Below are positions 38,800-51,958 of a stretch of 64,000 bases of DNA, in pieces; the first letter of the stretch is position 1, and each line of letters begins with the position of its first letter. A model generated the notes under the pieces. That model was not told the DNA's origin and searched no databases. It saw only the letters and a program-made list of their open reading frames with translations. Source of the DNA: Nelumbo lutea (lineage: Eukaryota; Streptophyta; Magnoliopsida; Proteales; Nelumbonaceae). The translations under genes were made by a program, and so were the position numbers. The stretch covers positions 122,648,999 through 122,712,998 of the forward strand of contig JAKGHH010000001.1 of assembly GCA_022828595.1 (NCBI GenBank), in the 5' to 3' direction.

Positions 38800-41700
38800 G
38801 ACCTTAAAGAGGTATATTTTTTTTCAATATCCACTACCAAGAATAGTTCGTAACTAAGACATTTGAGCTAACACTGAGATATATAGTGACTAAAGAAGGT
38901 TCATTGGTTGAAATAGTACTATGTGTATCCAAATATTACATAATAGAGTGCGTCATGACTCATGAGATGTTACCAAAAAAAAAAAAAATGTTTTATATGT
39001 AAAGTTTCAAAACTGAATATGGGAGGTTAAATCCGGTCAATGAGGCAGATCGATTTAACCTGTTGAACCGGCAAGCTTAAACAAAGAAAACAATATATAA
39101 TATTAGTAATGGGACAAAAGTCTATGGTGCACCAAAAACAATTGAAGTACGTAAACCAGTAGTAAAATAATGTCACAGCCAAGTCCTTTTACGTTGGTAA
39201 ACTCTTGATCATAAATATAAAAAGTGGATATACACTTTCTGAAAGTGTGAATCAATAAAAAGTAAAAAAAAAAAGTAATCTTTAACATGATTTATCGAAA
39301 TCTAGATTTAAGCACAGCAAAATGAACCTATTGGCTTGCTTGTTCATTACTGTTCATTTTTGTCTAATAGTCACAGAGGTTGGTGTCGTCACTCCACAGA
39401 AATGGTTCAACAGTTCAATCAGGTTTCGATGAAGTTATGACCCTGAGATCAAACCCAACCATGTCATCTTAGCCTGGCCCAGAACTTTCTGGGCTTGGGC
39501 CTGGGTTGTGTTCAAGCCCAGCTTGGGTATATTTATCCATATATCATGTATATACAATAAGGTTTTGACGCATGGGTTTTGTTAAGTGAAAGTGCAATTA
39601 TAGACACATAAAATTAGACAATTGTTTTTATATTTTAATTTTTTAAATAATTAATAATTATTTATAGGGTTGTTTACTAAAACACCCTTATAATTTCATG
39701 AATCTACTAAGACCTACCCTATACTTTGCATTTTACTAAAATATCCCCTATAGTTTGCAATCAATTTACTTAATTGACCTTCCATTAGATGAAAATAGAA
39801 AATGACAGTTTTAACCTTAATGTCCATTCAAATAAACTAAAAATAAAAATGCTATTTTTTCCCTTAATAAAATACAGATTACCACTCTATTTTTCCCTAT
39901 TTGATCAATTTTATTTTTTATACAAAAAAAAAGTGGTAAGAACACTTTTGAAATAAATAATCCATACCCTTGAACATTTTCTACTCAGTTTAAGGGTCCT
40001 ATTGTGAAATCTATGAGTTAACAAAACTGAAGCTAGGATGTTGTTGTAGGTCTCGGAGGAATGAACTAGAGAGCAAATGACAGGGGACGGGGATTAGAGT
40101 ATTGAATTTGAAAGCAAAATGGTGAAACCTTGGGAGGGAGAGAGTTAGATGTTGGTTTCGTTCGGCCAGGTGTTCGGTCATTGGTAGCCATTTCAGTCAC
40201 TATGTTCTAGGCCAAATGACAATGCCAGCGCCAGAACCCAGATTCAAGACCCATTGGAGAATAATCAAAAGTCCTGGTTACCGAGCAGATGGAATCCATC
40301 TGTGTCAGACCGATGTTTCAGGGAACTGCTGACGGCTTTCTAAATGGCAAGGAACAAGGGGAGTGAGTTGCGATGCTAGAGCTACATTTTTCTTCTATTC
40401 TTCATAGGTTTCTTGTGTTCTTTTCTTCATTTGAACTTCAAGCAATCAGAGGATCCAATTAGGTTGAAAGCTTAAATATTGAAATGGACTATATTTTTAC
40501 TTAAATAAGTTATAGAGTTGCTAGACTGAAATTGATTTCGGCGAATTTCCCCAACCTATCTCCAATTATTCGTAACCTGTCAGCTTCCTTATTGCTGTTG
40601 TTGCTGGGTTCGGTAATGGCAGTGATCTTGATTCCGGAGGGCTTGTTGGCTAGTTTCTTGTTACTCAGCGGGGTAGAGAGAAAAAAGGGTGACTAACACT
40701 GGAACTAATTGTGGGATTTCCATCGCTGAAGCCATTATAAGTGCCGGCGAGCCCAGTCCCCTGGATTCAAACGTTGAGAATGGCATCAATTAAAGAGATA
40801 GAAAGACTCAGACGGTGGTGTTGTCAAAGAAGAGAAGGAGGTGAAGAGAAGAGGGATGGAGGGTAATATTGGATTTTAAAAATATTTATATGTCATGTGG
40901 TATTAAGTAGTGTTAGTCAATTATTACAAATTGTAAAAATACTTTAACACAAGAGTCAAGTTAATTAATTAACTAAACCTTAGGAATACTTTAAAAAATT
41001 TGACCTTTGTTTAATTGGTGAACAATCTAATCTTTCTCTTTCTCTTTCTCAGCCAATACATTGTAGAATCTTCCTTACCAGGAAAAAATTGTAATATATA
41101 GTAAAAATATTGAACTTGCAACTAAACTACCTCTAGCCAAAGGAATGGTTTGAAGTTTCAACTTTCAACTGTTGTGTGATACTCATCAAACACTATCCCT
41201 GAGAATTCATGAAAGGCCAATCTTAAAATTATGTGAGAGTTGTTTATCAAACCTGCGTAATAAAATAACAATGTCAAAATGAGAACAAATGGGACAACAG
41301 CTGGCAAGTTTAGAAGCAGTCGTAGTGTTTAGCTAGATAAGGTTGTTCCTTTTTTTTAGCTTTGAACAGAGCTGACTGACCGACTATTTTCGACTAATTA
41401 AGTCCCACTCTTCTCCATCCCAGGAAACAGAATTAGGCACGCCTGGTAGAGTAGACTTGGTTCATGCATATAGTAGGCGAATTAGTCGAAATCTGAAAGC
41501 GACCTGCATACGTATGGAAGGTAACCTAAACAACCCCAACTGGCTAGAGAAGCTCAGAGAATTAGCTGTACGAGCAAGCAACAGCCTGGAATGCATTACC
41601 CCTTCAACCTGCTTCTACTTTCTACCATGTATCACAATTCACAAAGACCGTTTCTATATCACTATATGCACGTTTTGGCAATATTATATTAACAGTTAAC

Positions 41701-42720
41701 AATTTATTAGTTTGAAAAGAAAGTGTAAATGTAATTAACGCATAGAATTAATTTGTCAGTTATCTTCATTTGAAACCCAGAAAAAAGGATAAAAGGTCTT
41801 GAGTTTGAATTGCAAACGAAGATTCTTGAGGTGTTTCAAGAGTCTAAGCAGAGATGTTTGCACCAATGTTTTCGAACTATCATTGGTCAGGACGGTTGAA
41901 TTGTTTGGCTCAGGACTATTCAGATAATTAGTTCCGTTTTATAATTTTATCCTAAATCCAGTCTCTAGCCAAAAACTATTGAATTTGTCAATAATTTGAT
42001 TCAGATAATTGAACTATCAATCCATTTGATTAAAAGTCATTTTTTATTTTTTTTTTATTTTTTGTCAAAATAAATCATTTATTCGAATTGAACAGTTCCA
42101 ACCCCACATGTTTTTAAAACATTGGTCTGCACATTGCAATCAAAGGCCCCCATCTAATGAAATCAACTACTGTTACAGGATTCCTTCACATCACGTAGCA
42201 AAAATTGTGGATTACATACCCTTCTTTCTAAAAAAAAATGGAAAATCCGACATTGATCTCTGGTATCAGATGAGTATGCACCGTTTATTCGGAAAGAACC
42301 GACATGGTCTATATGACAATTGACAATTGAAATTTTTAAAGAAAAAAATAAAATAAAATAAACAAGGTATAATTGCCTCCTTGGCCCTTGCTAGTATTTT
42401 CTGGCTAATAAGTCGCTCTTTAGATATTGCGTCTGAATGAGCGGGGAAGAACTCGACTCAGGTAGACTCATTCAACCACCTTTCACCAAACCACATACAA
42501 AATTATCCACTTGCATCGAGTAAAGGTCCATGATCATGAGATCATGATTTGCTTCACCAGACCAATGGGAAGCCCCGGCAGCACCACCGCTTGGATTTTC
42601 ACATCTCAATCCTAAATTTTAAATCCCAAACCAGAAGTACGTCTTCGGACCCAGTATGAGCCAAGTATTACCCCACTTTCCAGGCTTATTCCACACCTCC
42701 AAACTCATAGTCATACTATT
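38800..42720. other. Intergenic region
   Basis: No gene recognised. 39660-39790 holds a repeated ACTAAAACACCC/ACTAAAATATCCCC motif, like the end of an inverted-repeat element. 40020-40860 is moderately GC-rich but has no convincing frame. Short open frames such as 41457-41699 match nothing I know. Confidence 0.45.
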
Positions 42721-42739
42721 TTCAAATGTCAAATACGTA

Positions 42740-42964
42740 AGGGTGTGATTTGGGTGGGCCCAACCCAAGTCCAAATTGATCCAGTCTAAAATTTTATATG
42801 AGCTGAATTTGGATTTTGGGTCATTCAGATGAGTACGGGCCAAGAATTCAGGCTTTTTTTTTTTTATTTTTCAGGTTGGGTTCGGGCTAGTCCTATGATA
42901 ATCCAAACTTGGTCTGAGCCCAGTTTGACTTCCCTAATCCAAGTCCGGTCCCATATACACATTT

Positions 42965-43017
<53 letters not shown>

Positions 43018-43258
43018 AATGTATATATACTTGCATAAATATAAATATAAAGTGAGTTTATTGACCAACCTGAGACCAGTCTGATCCCAAACCTGACCTG
43101 AATACATCAATTTATAATGTGGATTAGACTCAGATTGAAAAGATCAACTTAACATCAGGATTGATTCGGGTTCAGGCCTTAGGCCCAAATCTTAAGGTTG
43201 GGCCTGGATTTGGATTTACCATAAACTTGGCCCAACCCACTCGACTTGAAAGGAGGGG
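42740..43258. repeat. GGCCCA-rich inverted-repeat element with TA microsatellite core
   Basis: Arms rich in TGGGCC/GGCCCA and GGTTGGG around a TA repeat at about 42974-43011. Same architecture as the elements at 11316 and 48098, but exact ends and target duplication could not be fixed. Confidence 0.45.
42974..43011. repeat. (TA)n microsatellite
   Basis: About nineteen AT/TA units. Confidence 0.9.
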
Positions 43259-43259
43259 T

Positions 43260-44430
43260 ACTGATCCCAATTTCCTGCCTACAACTCTCTATTTGTTTCC
43301 AAAACTAAGACCAAAATTACATTGTTTTTTTTGGTAAAGCCAGAATTTCATTCAAGAAAAAGAAACAAACAACAACCACAACATTTGAGCTGTCAGCTGC
43401 ATGTGTTGGTAATGGATGACGTTCTAGCTGCCTTTTGGCCTTTTCTTTAATTGGCTAAATACTGTTCTCAGCACTTGATTAATTGGGTTATGTTTATATT
43501 TGGAATCATCAAGAGATGGACCTCCACCATTCCCCTTTGCCATCTTCTAGAGAGTTTCAGTGTGATTAATTATTTATTTTTTTCGGTTATGTTCATCAAA
43601 CATATTTGTTAGATTTGGTTCCCTTCCTCATTTTACATCTTTTTATGGTGTATCAGTTTTGACGTAAGATTAAAGGAGATAGATTCATCACGCACGGTTC
43701 TAAGTAGTTAGGTGCATCTTTTGCATTCTTTTTTGGTTGTGTTTGATATCGTGAGAATTTATTGAAAAAACGTTATCATATCAGTGTCACATAGACGTTG
43801 TCGTTTATTGCAGATGAAATATAATGAAACAATTGTTGGCTTCATTGTTTATCAAATAAATGGTAGAAAACTGGAATAATTTGATTTTTGTGTATAGGAT
43901 ATTTGGGGAAATGTTAAATTCTTGTTTCTCCCAATATCCCAAGTTTTTTAAAACTAAATGCTGATGTAGCACACTTTAATGGGTGTTTATTTAAGGTGGA
44001 GAATAAAAAACATTTAAAGTGAAGTTCAACTAAACAACAAAAAAAGAAAACTTATAAAGTGAAAAAACATTTACAGTGAAAAAGTATAAAAAAATATTTA
44101 AAGTGAAAAAGTACAAGTAAATTGCCTATCAATTAAAGCCAATGGAACCAAACACATACTTTATTAGTTTTGTAATGCATGCTCCATTTAGAATTAAATA
44201 ACAATGTCAAACAATGATCTTTTTACCAAGCATCTGAATTCTTTCACTTAGTTGGCAAGTAGTGATGATTACTTTAATTTTGAGTCATCTAACTGCGTTC
44301 AACTTTCATCTTCTTTTCTCCTTTATGCACCAAAACCGATGTAAAGAAACAAACTTAGTAACCTGGTTTCTGAATTGAGTGAAGAAGATGATTGACACTG
44401 ATTGTGAATTATCGATTTGCCGAAGATTGC
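43260..44430. other. Intergenic region
   Basis: No gene seen. 44030-44110 repeats an AAAGTGAAAAA motif several times. Confidence 0.45.
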
Positions 44431-46875
44431 TTCAAAAGGGTAGGCCCTGTGTTCTAATTCTACAATTCCGAAATGATTGTTTGATCTTTGCAAAATCTAA
44501 CTATCCCAGTTTGTGTGAAAATTAAAGAGGACCTTATGAATTTTGCTAAAGCCTTAGGTCAGAACCCTAATTTTGCTAATTCTTCTCTAAAATTTTCAAA
44601 TAACATTCCTACCAAGCTCCAAAAAAATTATTGTTAGAATGATGAGAATTCCTTTAGAGAGTATTCTTTTTTCGGATTTTGAGAAGGGGAAAGTTGGTAA
44701 ATAGGATTTTGGTTTTTATTGACCAAGAATCTCATGTTCTTTTTTCAGATTTATGTGGGGACTAGGGAAACTTTATTTTCCTGGGTATCGTTTACCTGTG
44801 TAAATGATGCCCATCTCCTAGGTGGTTAAATAACTTTCCCACCTAGGGGAAAGTTGCCAACACTTGAATGTGACAAAAATGCCATTTTTAATAATGGATT
44901 TTTATGGATAAAATGGTCATTGCCTTATTTACATGAGAAATAAAAGAACATGGGTAAATGCATTTACCCGGGTAAGTGTTTCCTAAGAAAAACTTACCCA
45001 AAGTAAACGGGGCCTTAGAGAAAAAAGAAACCACTTATTTAGGAGTTCCTATTTTAAATGGTAGAATGTCCAAAAAAAGCTTCAATGATATTAGAGATAG
45101 AAATAACAATAAGCTCACCAACTGGAAGAAAATGACATTGTCTATTACTGGTAGAATTACCCATCTTAATTCGACAATCAATTCTATGCCTCAGTTTGTC
45201 ATGTGATTGTTTAAAATTCCAAGTAATGTAATGGTAAAAGGCCTTTACATTTATTGGGTTGGGATAGAGTGTGTTACCCCAAGAGATGAGGGGAATTAAG
45301 TCTTAAGAATCTTCACTGGGTTAATGAGGCTTGCTTAGCAAAGTTTGTATGAAAAAATTTAAATGAAAGGAAAAATTTGTGGGTATAAGTGGTGACTCAC
45401 AAATACCTAAGGAAAGAAAATTTATGGAGTGCCATTCTTAAGAATGGAATCTCTTGGGCTTGGAGGGAATTTTGAATTCGAGAAATTTGCTCAAGAGGGG
45501 TGTGGGATGGATTGTTAACAATTGTAGAAATATCAATTTCTAGAAAGATAAGTAGGTTGACTCCACCCTGATTGAAACAAAGTTTAATAAAAAACTTTTA
45601 GGTGAAACAATTAATATCAATGAGCTTCTCATGAGTGATGTAATTAACCATGATAGAAATGTTTGGGAGGAGAATTTGATTCACAACTTAGTCCCTACCT
45701 ATATATGGAACAGAATTAGATCTATTTTTCTTTCCTTCCAACCCGGGGGAGGATAAACTGATATATGGAGATTGGACCCAAAAGGGTGTATTCACAATTA
45801 AATCAGCCTATAAAGAGGCAATTGTGATGTACAGAGGTGAGGGTGGTCCAAATATGTCGGTTGGTAAAATCTAGGGCTCAAAATCCCCCCAAAATTAAAA
45901 GATTTTGTCTTCCTTCTTTTAAACAAGAGATTGCCTACTAAGTCTTTCCTTATGAATAGGGGTGTTTATTTCTGTGATGAAATGGAGGATGTGGATCATA
46001 TTTTTTAAAATTGTTCATTTGTCAAACATGGGATATTTTAAATCCTACCATTATGGGTCCTAAAGAGAATGTTATATCAATTCAAAAGTGGCGGTCAAGT
46101 TTGGTAGATAAAACCACACCAGTGGAACCATTTGATTTTGAAAAAGCTAGCTTTATCCTTTGAAAAACTTGGGAAAACCAAAATGAAAAAGTGTTTAATA
46201 TTAGGTGCCTTCACCCTAAAAACATCATTGAAAAAAGTCTTTCCTCTTTCTCTAATTTTATTGAGGGAAGTGCGAATGTAACAAACTCAAACACTCAAAA
46301 AATATAGAAGCCTATTCTTTAGAAGGCACCAAGTGATGGTGTCATTAAAATTAATTTTGATGCCTCTACAAATGAAAGTGATGATTGTGCAGTTGGTTGC
46401 ATTGCTAGAGATCATTTAGGGCAGGTGATTAAGATTAAAGCATGTTATATATTGGCAGTTTGGCACTTCCACAATAAATGTTGTTGAAGCATGGGCAGAC
46501 TGGGGAGCCCCTTCAGAAATCTTCCCATTGTATTGAAGGTGACTCTTTGTTGGTGATTTCATGCTTGAATACCATTATTGAAGATTGTTCGAAGTTGGCC
46601 AGATGCTTGGGGTGCAATCTCTCTTACGCTCACACTTTTAGGGAAGCAAATCAAGCAATGGATTGGTTGCCGCATCAAGCTCTATCCTTTTCCCCCACCG
46701 CTTTGAATTTCTGTGTTCATTCTCTTTCTAGTGCATTAAGTTTTATATATTGTAGTGATTATTGGGGCCAAGCTACCCCCCACCTTGGTGCAACTCCTCC
46801 TGTTTTTGTTTTTGCCAAGAAAAGAATTATCGGTTTCGAACCACCAATAGAAAATACGGGTACCTAGATAATTTT
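44430..46875 (+). mobile_element. LINE remnant (RT C-terminus to RNase H)
   Basis: RT piece at 44465-44640 with DCLIFAKSNYPSLC (catalytic FADD eroded to ND), then after an interruption KKETTYLGVPILNGRMSKK and NWKKMTLSITGRITHLNST (45015-45200). The RNase H region at 46310-46720 has INFDASTNESDDCAVGC, EGDSLLVISC and HTFREANQAMDWLPHQAL. Between them is decayed sequence with many stops. 5' end missing. Confidence 0.8.
44740..45016. mobile_element. Possible MITE within the LINE remnant
   Basis: The left part (AGGGAAACTTTATTTTCCTGG to GTAAATG) and the right part, reverse-complemented (GGTAAGTTTTTCTTAGG to GTAAATG), form an imperfect inverted repeat, and the stretch interrupts the LINE frame before KKETTYLGVP. 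The exact ends are unclear. Confidence 0.4.
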
Positions 46876-48097
46876 AATTACTTAACCTTCCCCTTAATGT
46901 TTTCAACAAAAACCCCCCTTTTTAATTTTGACCTTTCCAAAATCTCCACTAAAGTTAATAATTAGAAATGGAAAAAAAAAATAGATAATGGTAACATTTA
47001 AAAATAAAAATAAGATAGAAAATAATTGAAAATAAAGTGAAATATAAAATAGAAGAAAATGATAGAAAAATTAAACAAAATATAAATTAATAAAGATAAA
47101 ACAAAATAGCATAAAATAACCACAAGAATAATAGACAATTTCAAGAAAAAAGGAAAATAATAATAAACAAAATATGTTGAAGAAATTATACTAATAACAA
47201 TCAACAAATAATAAGGAGATAAAATGAAAATAAAAAACTAAAAAGTCGAGAGGGGTTCGAACAACCTCTCATAGGATCAAGGGTTAAGTTATAGAAATTG
47301 AGAATTATTAGCAGCTCACTTGGGTTGGATTCACCTAGTATAAACCCAATATCAATATGTGATTGAAAAGCAAAAACAGTGGATTGTTGATATTTAATCA
47401 CAAACTCTTTTGATGCCTAGGATTTTAGGCTCAGTTTGGAAGGAGTATAAATACAAATATGTAGAGTGTAAAACCCTATATTTTGTATTATTTTTAATGT
47501 ATTTGCAATGTAAATTTCTATTTGTACCTTTTCCAAATGGAGACTTGGGCACTATTATTTTGGATTTTTGGTTCTGACAACCCAATTTAGACCCTAAAGA
47601 ATTAAAAGGGCTATTTTGAACCTCAAAATATGCTGGAAATGCCAACTTTATCCAAAAACACATGATGTTAGAGATGCCATTAACAAATTCATTAAACAAA
47701 TGAGGAACATAATAAGAAATGTTGATGAGGCACTTGTGAATTCAGAAACATGTGAAAAATTATAAGTGGGTCCCACTTGATTGAAAGCCTTTCTACTTGG
47801 TTGTGTGAGCTTCTTTTTTTTTTTAATAAGACAGTAATTTTATTAAAAAAGAAAAAACAAAGTATACAAGACGTATATGATAAGCAGACCCCATAAGCCG
47901 CTCCAAAAATGAGCAGCCTGAGGTCATGAGAGCAAGACTTAAACAAGAAAACCGAAACACAAAGACGTCGGCTAACGTACCTATAGAGGCCCAAAACACG
48001 AAAAGGCAACTAAAACCTCGCTGGCTAGCCTAATTGCTTTTGCTTCTACCTCTGCCTCTTCTATGGTTCTACCTACCTCTCCCTTTGGTGATACAAG
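46876..48097. other. A/T-rich spacer
   Basis: 46960-47240 is nearly pure A/T-rich simple sequence. 47428-47548 is a short MITE-like unit related to the one at 62514. 47812-47870 has a poly-T/poly-A-rich end of a type often seen at retroelement tails. Confidence 0.45.
47428..47548. repeat. Short relative of the 62514-62886 MITE
   Basis: GGCTCAGTTTGGAAGGAGTA at one end and, reverse-complemented, AGTCTCCATTTGGAAAAGG at the other; the inside shares AAATATGTAGAGTGTAAAAC with 62550-62570. Confidence 0.4.
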
Positions 48098-48634
48098 TAG
48101 GGGTGATCATAGGCCGGGCCAGTTTGGGCCCGGGCCGGGCTTTACACTTATGATAAGGGTTACAGCTTAGGCCTAAGCCTGGCTCAGTTTGGGGTTCAGG
48201 GCCTGAAATATAAGCCTTAACCCAGGTTTATACGGGCTAAGGTCGGGCCGGGCCTGATTCCGAGCCAATGTCATTTATATATAAAACATTATATATCTAT
48301 ATATTAAATGACGTAACATGCATATAAGCTTATTTTATACATTATATAATATAAATTATACATGTCATGTTATATATTTATATAGAAAATATATAATATA
48401 ATGTAAAATAACATGTATATATATGTATACATTACACACAAAATGTATAAGTTTAAATATATGCGGGCCAGGCCAGGCTTGAAGTATTAAACCCAAGCCT
48501 GGCCCTAAAATTTGCAAACCTGATGTGGGCCCGAGCCTAGGCCGGGCCTGAACACAAAACCCAGCCCCAAGCCCAGGATTTCCAAGCCAGGAATGTGCGG
48601 GCTGAGCCGGGCCAGGCTGAAATGATCACTCCTA
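48098..48634. mobile_element. hAT-type MITE with GGCCCGGGCC arms
   Basis: Ends TAGGGGTGATCAT and, reverse-complemented, TAGGAGTGATCAT. Target duplications GATACAAG (48090-48097) and GCTACAAG (48635-48642) match at 7 of 8. 537 bp, GGCCCGGGCC-rich arms around an A/T-rich core at 48270-48460. No transposase. Confidence 0.8.
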
Positions 48635-48642
48635 GCTACAAG

Positions 48643-49128
48643 TCCCAAAAGAAGGAGAATGGATGAAGGGTAAGTCATAACAGTCCATCTGCAGCTTGGA
48701 ACATCGGGCGAATCAATACAATTTTTCAAGTCTTTTCTTTATTTTTTTTTCGCAACCAGTTCAGGGGACCAGTTTAGGTCTCCTCTACCCCTGAACCGGT
48801 CAGACCTCCGATACACCCATTCTAGGGGCGTATTGGAGGGGTCCCAAAATGATACGTATCGGCCGATACGAGCCCATATGTGTCGATACTTTGAACCTTA
48901 GCTTGGACTTTCTACTCCCGAAAGGAAATGACAGGTTCAAACATGTAACCTGACCATGAACTTTTGATCTCCTCTTCTATGTATGTCTCGATACAGGGGT
49001 CAATCCGAGAGGGGTGTCTTCAACTCTTCGGAAAACTTTAAACCAATCTCGAACGTGGGTTTCTTGGTCCACTGGTAAAGACACCCCGAGAAACTTCCTA
49101 AAGCACATCGCTTTTTCCACTTGTTGTT
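48643..49128. other. Spacer left of the Tat element
   Basis: 48830-48900 has a short palindromic CGTATCGGCCGATACG motif common in plant repeats. The - strand frame at 49000-49128 is open for about 43 codons and is discussed in the findings. Confidence 0.4.
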
Positions 49129-49910
49129 TGATGAAGGGTGATTTGGCCCGACCTTGTAGTTCGGGGACACGTGTACGTGACTTGGCCTAGTGAGCAGCTC
49201 AGCCTGACAGCACGACCGCAACTCGGCGGAAGAGACGCGCCGAGTCCAACGCTGGCCACTCGGGGAGTTAAGCAACTCGCCGGGGATTGAACCTGGCCCA
49301 TTTTTTACTCCCACCAAGTGTGGAAGGTCCCAAGCTATCCCAAGAGCCCGAACTCCCCCTAAGGAGGAGTTCGGGGCTCTTCCCTCCCAAGGAAGAAGCA
49401 CCCCTGGTCTTGGCTAAGTACCCCGGTCACCTCGGGGTAGCCTCGCCCCAGTGCCGGCACCTCGGCACCTCAGTACCGGGATAGGCCTACCCCAAACAGT
49501 CCGGTGCCTAACAACCCCGTGGGCTATGGGGAGCACTACCTGACGTCTGTACTCTCTAGACCAGGTGGCAGGGCTCTGATCCCTTTCCAAGCGGCTTTCT
49601 GCCTGCCAGGCGACATTCTGTTTGCCGCCTTTAGGAAGCCTGACATGTCTGTCAAGCCCGTACCTGGCGATGGCAGCGTGTGGCGGCCACCTGCACCTAC
49701 CACGCCTGTCATGGCGGTAACGGCTAGAGCGGTGGCGGTTATGCCAAATATGACCTAACTCCAACATAAAAGAACTCGAACCCACACAGAGAAAAGGTAA
49801 TGAAGCAACTCCTCGGGAACCCTTCACTTATTCCTTCCTCTCAGGTGTCATTCGTTCCAGTCAAAAGCCAGGTCATAGCTAGCTAGGAGTGCCCAAATCG
49901 TGTGGCATCA
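49129..49910 (+). repeat. 5' LTR of the Tat element
   Basis: Starts TGATGAAGGGTGATTTGG, ends TGTGGCATCA. 782 bp. Its first part (49129-49600) and last part (about 49810-49910) match the 3' LTR, but the middle (about 49600-49805) does not. Confidence 0.9.
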
Positions 49911-49991
49911 TTTGGTGTCATCTATGGGAAATGCTTCGGAAAGCCTCCCTTTAATCTCTGTGAAACTTCTCTTTCTTACTCACCGACGTCC

Positions 49992-51715
49992 ATGGCTTCT
50001 TCTAGCAACTCCAAACGCCGAAACACCCCAGAGGAGTAGCTCCAAATGCCCACCGCTTGCATCGAGCAGATCACCGTCCCCCTCTCTGCGGACGGGGTTC
50101 CTAGCCTGAACATGCCTGCAACAGTGACACCTGTAACTATACCGTTGCCCCCTGCAGTCGATACGACCTTCGCCGAACCCACCACTCTCCCTCCGGTGGT
50201 CGGCCAAGGCCGATTCAAAGACCTAATGCAGTGCATGCGGGCCATGCAGGCCCAGATGCAGCAGTTTCAACAGCTCCAGCTTCACCAGCAGCAAGTGTTG
50301 CACCAAGCATCCTAGTACCAATACCAGCAAGAGTTCCCACCACTCCCTCCTCGGCATCTGGCGACGTAGCCAGCTAAACCTCAGCGTTGCAGTTAACTCC
50401 CTTCCCGCCGGGGAGAGACTTCAGCATCATCTCACGGAAGGAAGGGAAGACTCCCTACCCCCGAAGCGGCTTCCCAGCCGGTTAGGCCGGCGTCACCCCA
50501 GCACTCGCAATTCGAGCCTCTACTCGCGGGGAACAGGTTTGAGGTGCTAGCTGACGACCTGGAACAAGGTCCTTCTATCCACAGCTACCAGCAGCCATCC
50601 CTGCCTCCCCCTGTTCCCATCAAGCTCAGCAATATAGAAGCCAGCAGCACCAATGCCGAGCCGGCCAAGAAGCAGCGGAGGCATCGTCGGGCTCGCCGAA
50701 CCACCACCGTCTACAATCTGCCCGAGCTCAAGGGAAAAATAGAAATAAGCTCGGGAGAGGTAAGGGCCGCACCACTTCTCTTGGTCCCCTCTCCTCTGTC
50801 CCTAGAGCTCCTTGCGGTCCCCCTGTCCAAAGACTTCAAGCTCCCACCATTGGACAAATACGATGGGTCCTTCGACCCCAACGACCACGTCAACGCCTTC
50901 CAGACCCAGATGCATCTGGCTAGGGTGAGTGAATCTTGCATATGCGTGGCCTTCTCCACTACGTTCAAAGGAGTGGCCCGCACTTGGTACCAAAACCTCT
51001 CGTCGGGCTCGGTAAGGAGCTAGGTGCAGTTCATGAAGGTCTTCACCTCCCACTAGTAAGAGGTGCTCGAGGACCCAAGAAAGCCTCCTCAGCGTAGTTC
51101 AGAGAGACGAGGAGTCCATCCGGAACTAAATCAAATGGTTTAATGATGCTTGCCTGCAGATACCCGACCTAGACCCTGCAGTTCGGCTCACTGCGGCCAA
51201 GCGGGGCATCACCCACAAGGAGTTTAGATGTTATGTGGTTGTCAACCAACCCTAGACCACGACCGAGTTCCTTGAACTAGCAGATCGGTTCATAGGGACA
51301 GGGAAGAGATCAACCAGAATGGCGAGCCTGCCCCCAAAAAAAGGAGAAGGGAACCGGAACCCCTGGTTTCTAACGACTACAAGGAGAAGAAAGATCAAGC
51401 TCGGGGGCAAGCCCAATTCAGCCTTTCCGAGCTCTAGCAGCAGAAAGGGTGTTTACACCCCTCAACACAAAGCGGGCAGAGATCCTCATGGCGATCAAGG
51501 ACGCCCCATATGTAAAGTGGCCACCTCGGCTCAAGGCCGATCCTAATGTTAGGAATAAGAACTTGTACTGTAGTTTCCATAGAGATCACGGTCACAACAC
51601 CGAAAATTGTAATAACCTCCGCGATGAGATAGAGGAGCTCATCCATCGTGGATATTTAAGAAATTTTGTACAGCATGTCAATAATAATAATAAACCAAGT
51701 CGGCACGGGGCGTAG
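49992..51715 (+). pseudogene. Tat gag pseudogene
   Basis: Starts at ATG 49992 (MASSSNSKRRNTPEE), with TAG at 50037 where a Gln codon is likely, and continues in frame. A Gln-rich stretch (QAQMQQFQQLQLHQQQ) precedes TAG at 50313. Capsid core in 50544-51023: PPLDKYDGSFDPNDHVNAF and FKGVARTWYQNL. Nucleocapsid region near 51560-51650 with YCSFHRDHGHNTENC and RDEIEELIHRGYL, a knuckle typical of this lineage. Several frameshifts and stops, mostly TAG. Confidence 0.88.
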
Positions 51716-51958
51716 AATAAAGAAACCCCCGAGTCCAGCAGACAGGCGGAGCAACCGTAGAGACAACCCCCAGACGAGAGACCAGTCCGAGGGACTATCC
51801 ACATAATCGTGGGAGGATCAATTGTCACAGGCTGTACCTCGACAGCAGCTCGGTCATCAGCCCACGAAACCGCCAGAGAAGAGTTAAACCCCCCGAAGCG
51901 GCCAAAGGTGGAGGAGCCAATCTTCTTCACTAAAGACGACGCGCGAGGGGTCCACCAC